Assembly: GCA_964548225.1 (NCBI GenBank)
Contig: CAZJQP010000110.1
Coordinates: 1-14,805 of the forward strand
DNA from: CALMEH01 sp964548225
GTDB taxonomy: Bacteria > Acidobacteriota > Blastocatellia > Pyrinomonadales > Pyrinomonadaceae
DNA: 14,805 nt
Direction of reading: 5' to 3'
Shown: piece by piece, positions 6,689 through 14,106 of the stretch
How the letters are laid out: each line of letters starts with the position of its first letter
How positions within the stretch are numbered: position 1 is the stretch's first letter
The notes under the pieces: generated by a model
Seen by the model: the letters and a program-made list of their open reading frames with translations, nothing else
Databases searched by the model: none
What the model was told of the DNA's origin: nothing
Made by a program: the position numbers and the translations under genes

Positions 6689-8390
6689 GTTTGAAATTTT
6701 TCGATAATTTTTGCTTCGTCAAAATTGCTCTGACCATTTCGACGGGAATTGCACCTTCTTTCAAAATCGCATCGTGAAACTGTTTGTTGGTCATTTTTTT
6801 CGAGCCAACCAAATCACGATGCAGATTGTAGAATTGCAAACCGCCCATCATATAGGCGATTTGATAAAGCGGACCGTAATCGCCTGCGAATGAACGGCGG
6901 ACTTCCGCAAGAGCGTTGTCGCGTTCGTGTCCGACTCTTTCGACCAAGAAATCAACTGCTTCTTGCGGCGACATTTTTTCGAGATGAAAATTCAGACTGA
7001 AAATGATTCGGGCGCAACGGTGCATCCGCCAGAAAAGTGCGCCGACTTTATCTTCCGGCGTTTTATTGAAATTCAAATCCCAAAGCAAGAATTCCCAATA
7101 TAAAGCCCAACCTTCAACCCAAAAAGGCGTATAGAAAATCTGCCGATACGGGCGATAACGATTCATCATAAAGCGTTGCAGATGATGACCGGGAATGAGT
7201 TCGTGATGCGTTACGGCGTGCGTAAAATGCGGATTGTTGCCGCGCATTGACATCAATTTTTGCTCGTGTGTCATCGTGTCCGTCGGATAAGAAACAAGAA
7301 TCGTTTCACCGCCGAGAAAAAATGGAGAAACAAGCTGTCGGGCGGGCGACATCATTTCCATTCTCCAAGATTCACGCGCAACCGGCGGAATAGTTACGAG
7401 GTCATTTTTTTCGAGAAATTCGATGGCTTCAAAAGCCTGATTGCGAATCAATTCGGCTTGTTTGCCCGGCTCGACGTATTTATTTTTCACGGCTTCCAAA
7501 GCCTTTTTCCAATCGTCGCCAAAACCCATTTCACGCGACGCTTTTTTCATCTCGTTTTCGCACCACGCAAACTCTTTGTTGGCAATTTCCACCAATTCTT
7601 CGGGCGTGTAAGGAATCATTTCATATTCCAATTCCTGCAACAAAGCCTCGCGCCCAATCGGGTCGCCGATAATCGTAACGCGGTCATCGGCGCGGATTCC
7701 GACCAATTTTTCGCTGACATAATTTTGATAATTCAGCAAAGCCGCTTCCGCCGATTTATAAGTTTCGGCGTTCCACCAAGAAAAATTCGGGTCGTAACCG
7801 TTATAAAAATTAAACCAATTCCGCAAAGTCAAACGCAAAGAAAAAAGCGTCTGCACGGCGCGATTCGCCACCGTTTTTTTCGGCTTGACGATTTTTCCCG
7901 CTTCGATGTCCTTCTGCGTCTGCAAAATCGTCTTGCTCAAATCATTCAAAACGCCCGCAATTTTCTGCGAATCAATCGGCTCAAGTTTTCGGCGCGAATC
8001 TTCCAAATCGCTAATCACCCGCGCAAACGGCAAAATCGCCGACATCTCTTCAAACTGCTTATTCTGCCGCTCAAGTTCTTTAAGCTCGTGCGCCAGATAA
8101 TTCTTAAAAAGCAAATAATCAATCTGCTCATCCGCGTTGAGCGCATCAAAATTTTGCTTATTCAAAAAACTCTGCCAATCCGCAAAAAACTGCCGAAACC
8201 TTTCAGCCCGATTCGGCGACTCTCTAGCCGTATAAAACCGATTAATGCTTCCCGCATCTTCCGAAAACTTCTCAATCACCCCACGCAAACGGCTCGGCGG
8301 CTCGTTGTAATTGCTCAAATCATCGGTCGTTTGAGCGAAAATAGTTGTTACAAACAGAATTATTAAGACGATTGGCATTAGACGTTTCAT
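6654..8390 (-). CDS. exported DUF885 family metallopeptidase
   Basis: A 578-residue protein, the usual length for DUF885 (PF05960), with a signal peptide (1-20, MKRLMPIVLIILFVTTIFAQ). The long N-terminal half is mainly helical. The zinc-site motif HELIPGHH lies at 396-403 (H396, E397, H402), followed by WVEGWALYWE (424-433), where Glu426 is the likely further ligand. Both are typical of the family, which is related to oligopeptidases. It probably hydrolyses peptides in the periplasm. The last codons overlap the end of the convergent deacetylase gene. A degraded copy of the same 3' end is present at 5536-5616. It is divergent from the 345-aa gene across 80 nt, and no Shine-Dalgarno sequence is visible before the ATG. 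Confidence 0.93.
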   Translation of the reverse strand: MKRLMPIVLIILFVTTIFAQTTDDLSNYNEPPSRLRGVIEKFSEDAGSINRFYTARESPNRAERFRQFFADWQSFLNKQNFDALNADEQIDYLLFKNYLAHELKELERQNKQFEEMSAILPFARVISDLEDSRRKLEPIDSQKIAGVLNDLSKTILQTQKDIEAGKIVKPKKTVANRAVQTLFSLRLTLRNWFNFYNGYDPNFSWWNAETYKSAEAALLNYQNYVSEKLVGIRADDRVTIIGDPIGREALLQELEYEMIPYTPEELVEIANKEFAWCENEMKKASREMGFGDDWKKALEAVKNKYVEPGKQAELIRNQAFEAIEFLEKNDLVTIPPVARESWRMEMMSPARQLVSPFFLGGETILVSYPTDTMTHEQKLMSMRGNNPHFTHAVTHHELIPGHHLQRFMMNRYRPYRQIFYTPFWVEGWALYWEFLLWDLNFNKTPEDKVGALFWRMHRCARIIFSLNFHLEKMSPQEAVDFLVERVGHERDNALAEVRRSFAGDYGPLYQIAYMMGGLQFYNLHRDLVGSKKMTNKQFHDAILKEGAIPVEMVRAILTKQKLSKNFKPIWRFYQGLPK

Positions 8391-8470
8391 ATTGGTTGAA
8401 TATTAACTTAATTTGAAGTAGAAAAGAATTGCTGTTTTAATAACTTTGGAACTTTTCAGATATTTCAATT

Positions 8471-9508
8471 ATGACCACATATGAACTGATTCGGTGTCTA
8501 TCATCACTTAAAAGTAAAATTGAAGGAAGCAAAATGGTAGCTATCTTAAACGAAATTTCAGTTGTTTATGAAAATCTTCTACCGTTATATGCTGCAGGAA
8601 CAGTTGGAAGTTTAACCCAGTCTGACGATGAAGAACTTAAAAAAAATCTTTCGCAAACAACAAGAGTATTCAATAAATTGCGTGCCAAAACTCTCTTTCA
8701 AGAAACATTAGAAATAACAAAAGAAATTGACGAAATATCTCTATATATCTCTGACTCTCAAAGTTTTTTTGAAAGTTTGAAAGGTCGCTTGGATGAATTT
8801 GAAAGAAAATATGAAAATTTCTATCAAAACAGAAGCCAGTTAAACATTTTGAAACTGATAAATGCTTCCGAGAAACTTAACCTTTCACTTTCTGCCTTTT
8901 CTAGATTTTCAAGTCTTGTGATTTCCTCTCTTGAAGAACCTACAAACTTTCTTTTTACTGGTAATGAGAAAAGTTTGATGATTTTAATTGATTCTGACAG
9001 AGAAATTTCAACTTTTATTTCAAAAGTAAATGCTCTTAAAATTATCTACGATGAACTTTGTCGAGTATTTGAGATATCAACATCTGAATTTCCACTTAAA
9101 ATCATACACTTGGAATTTGGCAGTCTTTGGACTAAACTTTTCGGAGAATCAAAAGTCATTGCTCTAATGACAAAATTTCTTGAAGAAACGGCTGGTTACA
9201 TTTATCGAAACAAAACGAAAGAAGGAAAGAGAAAAGAAAGTTCCTCGAAAGCTAATGAATTAAAGCAACTTCTTGATTTAGAACATGAGTTAAAAGAAAA
9301 TGGCTTTGATACAACCGAAATGAGAGAAAGTATTCAAAAAGCTAGTCAAATGATTTCTCAAGAATATGTAAATCTTCTTGCCGGCTCAAATTCTGTTGAA
9401 GTAAATGGCGATAAATACAGTTTTAGTTTTGATAACCCGCGAAACCTATTTACAACCACGAAAGAACCGTTGCAGTTAGAAGATGGAAACCAAAAAGATT
9501 TGAATTAA
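8471..9508 (+). CDS. AT-rich cytoplasmic protein of unknown function, probable acquired gene
   Basis: A 345-residue protein that I do not recognise. It has no signal peptide or membrane segment. It is largely helical, with coiled-coil-like stretches at about 60-130 (FNKLRAKTLFQETLEITKEIDEI; SLKGRLDEFERKYENFYQN) and 255-295. In the middle (about 205-250) a more globular section reads FPLKIIHLEFGSLWTKLFGE followed by a helix and a basic TKEGKRK. Its base composition is clearly AT-richer than that of its neighbours, and arginine is often encoded by AGA, which is rare in them; this suggests horizontal acquisition. It ends 2 bp from the convergent orphan YgiT-type gene, and the two may form a small acquired pair. 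No Shine-Dalgarno sequence is visible. The open frame and codon pattern make it a convincing gene. Confidence 0.85.
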   Translation: MTTYELIRCLSSLKSKIEGSKMVAILNEISVVYENLLPLYAAGTVGSLTQSDDEELKKNLSQTTRVFNKLRAKTLFQETLEITKEIDEISLYISDSQSFFESLKGRLDEFERKYENFYQNRSQLNILKLINASEKLNLSLSAFSRFSSLVISSLEEPTNFLFTGNEKSLMILIDSDREISTFISKVNALKIIYDELCRVFEISTSEFPLKIIHLEFGSLWTKLFGESKVIALMTKFLEETAGYIYRNKTKEGKRKESSSKANELKQLLDLEHELKENGFDTTEMRESIQKASQMISQEYVNLLAGSNSVEVNGDKYSFSFDNPRNLFTTTKEPLQLEDGNQKDLN

Positions 9509-9510
9509 TC

Positions 9511-9759
9511 TTAAATAGAAACAGCTACAGGAACATTTCTTTCGACCGCAAAATTTGCACGGTTGCGTTTGATGTTTTCGATTTCGTGTAAAGTTTTGGC
9601 GGTCAGATAGCTTTCGCCGCAGTGTGGGCAAGAAATAATCGGGACATTTTCGATGACCAATAAATTTGCGCCTTTGCCGTAGCTTTTTGAAACGTGAATT
9701 GTTCTTGCGCCGATTTTTCCGCAAACGTCGCAGGTTATTTTGTTATTTTTAGTTTTCAT
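9511..9759 (-). CDS. YgiT-type zinc-finger protein (MqsA-like antitoxin N-terminal domain)
   Basis: An 82-residue protein with two CxxC pairs (Cys10/Cys13 in CDVCG and Cys44/Cys47 in CPHCG) flanking a beta-rich stretch (LLVIENVPII), followed by a short helix (AKTLHEIENIKRNR). This is the YgiT-type zinc finger, as in the N-terminal half of the MqsA antitoxin, without the C-terminal HTH domain. Family members usually sit next to a small toxin-like gene, often DUF4258. None is present here: the next gene upstream is deoB, whose stop lies 30 nt away, and the convergent neighbour is a 345-aa protein. It is therefore an orphan, or its partner is atypical. Its start region carries a perfect 16-bp tandem duplication that also duplicates the start codon. 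Confidence 0.85.
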   Translation of the reverse strand: MKTKNNKITCDVCGKIGARTIHVSKSYGKGANLLVIENVPIISCPHCGESYLTAKTLHEIENIKRNRANFAVERNVPVAVSI

Positions 9760-9782
9760 ATCAAAAAGTTTTCATATCAAAA
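9751..9782. repeat. perfect 16-bp tandem duplication at the YgiT-type gene start
   Basis: The 16-mer AGTTTTCATATCAAAA occurs at 9751-9766 and again at 9767-9782. On the minus strand each copy contains ATGAAAACT, so the start codon is duplicated. The upstream ATG (9773-9775) opens MKTF and then TGA. That TGA ends 1 nt before the real ATG (9757-9759). Confidence 0.9.
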
Positions 9783-9789
9783 CGGCAAT

Positions 9790-10965
9790 TCAAATTTCAT
9801 TCAAAAAACTTTTTCCATCTTTTAATTTCAATCCGAAATTTTCGGCAATCGTCTGTCCGATGTCCGATAAACTTTGGCGTGTGCCTAAGTTTACGCCTTG
9901 CCGTGCGGATTTGCCGAAAACCAGAAGCGGCGCGTATTCGCGGGTGTGGTCTGAGCCTTCTTTGGTCGGGTCGTTGCCGTGGTCGGCGGTTAGGATTAGT
10001 AAATCGTCGTCGCGCATTGCATCGAAAATTTCGGGCAGTTGCGCGTCAAAAACTTCCAATGCTTTCGCATAACCTTCAACGTCGCGGCGGTGTCCGTAGA
10101 GCATATCGAAATCAACCAAATTCGAGAAAATCAAACCGCGAGATTCGGCGCGTAAAGCGTTGATGGTTTGATTAACCGTCTGCTCGTTATTTTTCGCGGT
10201 CAAATCTTGCGTAACGCCGATTGAATCGTAAATCGAAGCGATTTTGCCAATGCAGACGACATCTAAACCGTTATCTTTGAGAAGCGGCAAAAGATTATCC
10301 GTCGGCGGCGGGACGGCGTAATCGTGGCGGTTTTCGGTGCGTTTGAAATCATCGGCGTTTGAGCCTAAAAACGGTCGCGCAATAACTCGCCCGACTTTAT
10401 CTTCGCCATCGAGAATTTTGCGGGCGATTTCGCAGATTTCATAAAGTCTTTCAATCGGGATAATTTCTTCGTGCGCGGCGATTTGAAAAACCGAATCAGC
10501 CGAAGTATAAACAATCGGTTTGCCCGTTTTGATGTGTTCTTCGCCGAATTGTTTGATGATTTCCGTGCCGCTCGCGGGAACATTGGCGAGAACGCCGGGA
10601 ACTTGCGCTTTTTCGGTAAATTCCGAAATTATCCGCTGTGGAAAACCCTGTGGAAAAGTCGGAAAAGCCTTCTTTAAAACGATTCCCGCCATTTCCCAAT
10701 GTCCGGTTGTTGTATCTTTGCCGTTTGATTTCAGAGTGCATTTTCCGTAGTTTCCAATCGGGTTTTCGAGCGCGGGCAAATCTTGCAAAGGGCGAATATT
10801 TGCCAATCCAAGCCGTTGCAAATTCGGCAAATTCACTTTGCGCGATTCGAGAATGTGTCCGAGCGTGTCTGCGCCTTTGTCGCCCCAACTCTCAGCATCG
10901 GGCATTTCGCCGATTCCCGCCGAGTCCAAAACCATCAAAACTATGCGATTAAATTTCGAGTTCAT
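9790..10965 (-). CDS. deoB: phosphopentomutase
   Basis: DeoB interconverts (deoxy)ribose 1-phosphate and 5-phosphate in nucleoside salvage, in the cytoplasm with two Mn ions. The 391 residues match the family. Asp14 in VLDSAGIG is the first metal ligand, KDTTTGHWE (83-91) carries the phosphorylated threonine, followed by the cap domain, then NLVDFDMLYGHRRD (282-295), TADHGND (326-332) and the ligand His340 in SDHTREYAP. The frame is open upstream to an ATG at 11052, but those 29 codons are only the palindromic repeat read through, so I place the start at 10965. There is no Shine-Dalgarno sequence, and TATTAT lies exactly 6 nt before the ATG. The gene is downstream of the VWFA gene, separated by the repeat element. 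No other deo gene is visible. Confidence 0.96.
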   Translation of the reverse strand: MNSKFNRIVLMVLDSAGIGEMPDAESWGDKGADTLGHILESRKVNLPNLQRLGLANIRPLQDLPALENPIGNYGKCTLKSNGKDTTTGHWEMAGIVLKKAFPTFPQGFPQRIISEFTEKAQVPGVLANVPASGTEIIKQFGEEHIKTGKPIVYTSADSVFQIAAHEEIIPIERLYEICEIARKILDGEDKVGRVIARPFLGSNADDFKRTENRHDYAVPPPTDNLLPLLKDNGLDVVCIGKIASIYDSIGVTQDLTAKNNEQTVNQTINALRAESRGLIFSNLVDFDMLYGHRRDVEGYAKALEVFDAQLPEIFDAMRDDDLLILTADHGNDPTKEGSDHTREYAPLLVFGKSARQGVNLGTRQSLSDIGQTIAENFGLKLKDGKSFLNEI

Positions 10966-10971
10966 AAAAAT

Positions 10972-10977
10972 ATAATA
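10972..10977 (-). promoter_or_regulatory. -10 box placed for a leaderless deoB mRNA
   Basis: TATTAT on the minus strand, 6 nt before the deoB ATG, the same spacing as at tsaD. A 17-nt spacer would put the -35 (TTCATC, three matches) inside the palindromic repeat. Function inferred. Confidence 0.3.
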
Positions 10978-10987
10978 ACAGATTGTT

Positions 10988-11060
10988 AGCCGCAGATGAA
11001 CGCAGATGAACGCAGATAAAACAAAAATAAATCGGCGTTTATCCGCGTTCATCTGCGGCT
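10988..11060. repeat. palindromic intergenic repeat with CGCAGATGAA decamers
   Basis: The outer arms are perfect 16-bp inverted repeats (10988-11003, AGCCGCAGATGAACGC, and 11045-11060). The left arm contains the decamer CGCAGATGAA twice and CGCAGATAAA once (10991-11020), so the right arm can pair in two registers, the inner one about 17 bp with one mismatch. The element fills the gap between the VWFA stop and the deoB start and could form a cruciform or an mRNA hairpin. Repeats with this GCCGCAGATGAACGC core recur, as I recall, in many unrelated bacterial genomes. Translating through it produces a spurious N-terminal extension of deoB. Confidence 0.85.
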
Positions 11061-11069
11061 GAACATTTT

Positions 11070-12167
11070 CTATTTTGTCGGTGCAGTATAACCTTCGCGG
11101 GCGCGGACGGTTGCTCCGGCGGGAATGCCTTTGAGTTCGACTTTTATTTTGCGGAAAGTGCCGTCGCGTTTTTCGTTTGATGAATAATAGCCGAGTGAAT
11201 ATTTCGTGCCGATTTCGTCGGCGACTTTTTTGAAAGCTACTCGTGCGCCGCTCAAATCTTCGATGGGGAAAACTTTTCCGCCGGAGGTTTTCGCTAAATT
11301 CTGCATTTCTTTGTCGGCTAGTTCATACAATTTCTTACTGATGTCGAGGCGTTCAAAATCGCCGAGTTTGCAGAAATCGGTTGTCTTTTCCATATTCGAT
11401 TGTTTCGGAAACTGCCGATAATAACGAGTAATCTGCGCGGGCGAAAAGCGCATTGCTTGTTCGCAATCGCCGAGCAGATTTTCTTCAAAAAATTCGCGTG
11501 TATTGACTTGGATAAAAAACGAAATGATATTGCTTTCGGCGAATTTTTCGCGCACCTCATCAAAATCGCCAACGCTCACCGAATCAACGCCGTCGGTCAG
11601 CGCAACGAGCGCACGGCGACCGCGAAATTCATCTCGCGGTTTTTCCGCAAAGACTTTTTCGACGACTTGCAGAAGACTGTCGTAAAACGGCGTGCTGTTC
11701 GAGTTTTGCGCTTTTTCGAGCGCGGTTTTCAGACTTGTTCGATCGTCCGTCAAACCGCTCAAAACTTCGCTCACGGCGTAGGCTTCGGTTGTGGTTCTTT
11801 CGGTTTTATAAGCGATAATCGCCACGCGGTCGCCCGGTCCTAAAGATTGAATAAAATTATCGGCGGCGCGTTTGATAAGCAATAAATCTTGGCGTGTCGA
11901 ACCGCTTGTGTCCAATAAAAGCGCGACTTCAAATGGCGCAGCGGTTGCCGAAAAATCGGCGATTTCTTGCGGTTTTCCGTCTTCGTAAATCACGAAATTA
12001 TTTTTTTTGAGATTCAAAATCGGCTTGCCGTCTTTGTCCGTAACGACGACGGGAACATCAATAATTTGGGTTTCGACGCGGATAACTTCCGTATCGTCCT
12101 GCGCCGAAATATTGACGATTAAGACCAAAACGTAAATCAGCAGTAAAATAAATCGTGCGGCTTTCAT
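11070..12167 (-). CDS. exported VWFA-related Acidobacterial domain protein
   Basis: A 365-residue protein with an N-terminal signal or anchor (1-23, MKAARFILLLIYVLVLIVNISAQ). A short Ig-like strand domain (about 27-75: VETQIIDVPVVVTDKDGKPI, NFVIYEDGKPQEI) precedes a von Willebrand factor A domain (about 80-330). The MIDAS metal site is complete: DTSGS (86-90), the threonine in NSTPFYDSL (Thr159) and TDGVD (191-195). This arrangement matches the VWFA-related family expanded in Acidobacteria (TIGR03436). Such proteins probably mediate adhesion or protein interaction at the envelope; the partner is unknown. The stretch 225-275 (LLGDCEQAMRF to DFCKLGD) contains two cysteines that could form a disulfide. 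It lies upstream of deoB on the same strand. Confidence 0.92.
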   Translation of the reverse strand: MKAARFILLLIYVLVLIVNISAQDDTEVIRVETQIIDVPVVVTDKDGKPILNLKKNNFVIYEDGKPQEIADFSATAAPFEVALLLDTSGSTRQDLLLIKRAADNFIQSLGPGDRVAIIAYKTERTTTEAYAVSEVLSGLTDDRTSLKTALEKAQNSNSTPFYDSLLQVVEKVFAEKPRDEFRGRRALVALTDGVDSVSVGDFDEVREKFAESNIISFFIQVNTREFFEENLLGDCEQAMRFSPAQITRYYRQFPKQSNMEKTTDFCKLGDFERLDISKKLYELADKEMQNLAKTSGGKVFPIEDLSGARVAFKKVADEIGTKYSLGYYSSNEKRDGTFRKIKVELKGIPAGATVRAREGYTAPTK

Positions 12168-12417
12168 TGCTAAAAAAAATCACTCCGTTTTCACGATTTT
12201 AGCAGAAAATAGAAAATTTAAGAAAAATTTATGTTAATTCCGCGCAGTGGCTTATCGGATTTTTCTTAATTCTGTGATATTCTTACTCAAAATCGCATCT
12301 TTGCAAATAAATTAATTCCCCTTATTTCGTGCGTTTTTATAAGTAAAGAAACGCCGACATATAGCTTTTAGATGCAGTTAAAACTTAAATTATAAAATTT
12401 TTAGAGGAGAAATATAT
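12168..12417 (+). promoter_or_regulatory. divergent intergenic region; ribosome site of the FG-GAP gene
   Basis: This 250-bp AT-rich spacer separates the divergent VWFA and FG-GAP genes. It contains a strong AGAGGAGA at 12403-12410, 7 nt before the plus-strand ATG, which fixes that start. A weak possible promoter is TTTAGA (12367-12372), 17 nt, TTATAA (12390-12395). A 6-bp inverted repeat GCGTTT/AAACGC (12331-12336 and 12349-12354) lies in the would-be leader or promoter. For the VWFA gene a TAAAAT on the minus strand (12196-12201) is the best -10. I see no gene here. Confidence 0.45.
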
Positions 12418-14046
12418 ATGAGCAGAAAATTTGCTTTAATGATTTTGTCAATTGTAACAATTGGCGCATTTTTTACGAGTTCTGTGCGGGCAGTAAATCT
12501 TTTGATTGAAGATTTCACGGCGGCGGCAGGAACAGCGATTACGACAACGACTTGGACAGCGCACAGCGCGGGCGGCACAAATGCAATTGTTACTTCCGCA
12601 CCGAGTTTGACTTTGACGGGTTATCCTTCGTCGGGCGTTGGAAACGCGGTTGCTTTGGCGACCAGCGGCGAAGACGACAACCGCGTTTTTTCGGTTCAAT
12701 CGAGTGGTTCGGTTTATGCGGCGTTTATGGTGAACACGAGCGAAGCGGTGGTTGACCCGATTGGCGGATATTTTTTCCATCTCGGTCCTGATCCGGTCGG
12801 AACGACTTTCAGAGGCAGAGTTTTTATCAAAAAAGATGCTTCAAACAATATTGCTTTTGGACTTTCAAAAGCGGCAACTGCCGCGCCTGATGTGGCTTTT
12901 ACGGGATTTACTTACTCGTTGAACACGACTTATTTGGTAATTGTAAAATACACCATCGTGGACGGCGCAACGAATGACACGGTTTCGCTTTTTGTTAGCA
13001 CGGATGTTCCGGCAACCGAACCGGCGGCAACCTTGACGGCAACGGATGTTGGCGCGTCAGACGTAAATCCGGGAACGGTTTCGTTGCGACAAGGCGCGGC
13101 GGCAACTTCGCCGACGGTCAGAGTTGACGGCATTCGTGTCGGCACGGATTGGGCAAGCGTTACGCAAGCCGTTGCGGCGGCAGATGCGCCCGTTGATTTT
13201 AACGGCGACGGCAAAACCGATTGGGCGGTTGTCCGTGATACAGGCGGTCAATTAACGTGGTTTTGGAACATCAACGGTTCGGCAAATCCGACGGCGGCGG
13301 CGGCTTGGGGCTTGACTACTGATGTTTTGACACCGTCGGATTTTGACGGCGACCAAAAAGACGACATCGCCGTTTGGCGACCGGGCGCGGCTTTGACGGC
13401 TTCATTCTACATTCTGCAAAGTGCGACCAATACGGTGCGTGCCGAAGCCTTTGGACAAACGGGCGACAATCCGACAGTGGTTAATGACTACAACGGCGAT
13501 GGTAAAGATGATTTGGCGGTTTGGCGAGAATCAAACGGAACGTGGTATTACCGCACTGTGGCAAATGGTCCGGTAACATTTATTACTTGGGGACAGACGG
13601 GCGATTTTGTTGCACCGGGCGATTACAACGGCGACGGCACGGCTGACTTCGGTGTTCAACGCAATAATGCCGGAGCAGGCAATTTCTGGATTCGTCTGTC
13701 AAACGGCACGGTTCAGCCGGTAGTCAGTTTCGGACTCAATAACGATATAATTTATACGGGCGATTTCGATGGCGATGCGAAGACCGATATTGCGGTATTT
13801 CGTGGAGTCGGCAACACAATAAATTGGTATTGGAGACCATCGAGCGGCGGCGCAGACCAACAAGTTACGTTCGGAACAGGAGTGGAAATTCCCGCGCCGG
13901 GCGATTACAACGGCGATGGACGCACCGATATAGCGGTTTTCCGCAATGGTGTGTTTTATGTTTATAGTCCGACGGGCGGCACCATCACGTTCTTTACATT
14001 AGGCGCGGCGGGCGACCGTGTTCCGGCTCAATATAATGTTCACTAA
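12418..14046 (+). CDS. secreted FG-GAP/VCBS-type repeat protein
   Basis: A 542-residue protein with a signal peptide (1-26, ending SSVRA). Residues about 27-250 form an all-beta, Thr/Ala-rich domain of the jelly-roll or laminin-G-like kind (IEDFTAAAGTAITTTTW to VRVDGIRVGTDWASV). Six FG-GAP-like repeats follow, with calcium-binding Asp-rich loops beginning near residues 260 (DFNGDGKTD), 308 (DFDGDQKDD), 357 (DYNGDGKDD), 402 (DYNGDGTAD), 449 (DFDGDAKTD) and 497 (DYNGDGRTD). The spacing is about 45-50 residues, and most are followed by A-V-[WF]-R. They should form a beta-propeller of six or seven blades. It probably acts at the cell surface or outside; the ligand is unknown. The AGAGGAGA site and a strong terminator define an isolated transcription unit. 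Such proteins are abundant in Blastocatellia. Confidence 0.92.
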   Translation: MSRKFALMILSIVTIGAFFTSSVRAVNLLIEDFTAAAGTAITTTTWTAHSAGGTNAIVTSAPSLTLTGYPSSGVGNAVALATSGEDDNRVFSVQSSGSVYAAFMVNTSEAVVDPIGGYFFHLGPDPVGTTFRGRVFIKKDASNNIAFGLSKAATAAPDVAFTGFTYSLNTTYLVIVKYTIVDGATNDTVSLFVSTDVPATEPAATLTATDVGASDVNPGTVSLRQGAAATSPTVRVDGIRVGTDWASVTQAVAAADAPVDFNGDGKTDWAVVRDTGGQLTWFWNINGSANPTAAAAWGLTTDVLTPSDFDGDQKDDIAVWRPGAALTASFYILQSATNTVRAEAFGQTGDNPTVVNDYNGDGKDDLAVWRESNGTWYYRTVANGPVTFITWGQTGDFVAPGDYNGDGTADFGVQRNNAGAGNFWIRLSNGTVQPVVSFGLNNDIIYTGDFDGDAKTDIAVFRGVGNTINWYWRPSSGGADQQVTFGTGVEIPAPGDYNGDGRTDIAVFRNGVFYVYSPTGGTITFFTLGAAGDRVPAQYNVH

Positions 14047-14064
14047 TTTGGAGTGAATTAATAA

Positions 14065-14106
14065 AAACTAAAGTCCGTGCAATTTGAATTGCACGGACTT
14101 TAGTTT
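14065..14106. terminator. bidirectional rho-independent terminator, 20-bp perfect stem
   Basis: Two perfect 20-bp arms (14065-14084 and 14087-14106) are separated by 2 nt. A-rich and T-rich flanks occur on both sides, so it can stop transcription from the FG-GAP gene (plus) and from the rhodanese/small membrane gene unit (minus). The minus-strand TAA at 14105-14107 overlaps its outer edge. Confidence 0.9.

Noticed and set aside
7260..8366. Long plus-strand open frame (368 codons) opposite the DUF885 gene.
   Set aside because: It is the antisense of a well-supported gene; the product is extremely Arg/Phe/Ile-rich and has no recognisable domain.
10966..11052. Upstream extension of deoB (29 residues, MNADKRRFIF...).
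   Set aside because: It is a translation of the palindromic repeat element and lies before the conserved N-terminus; the normal family length starts at 10965.
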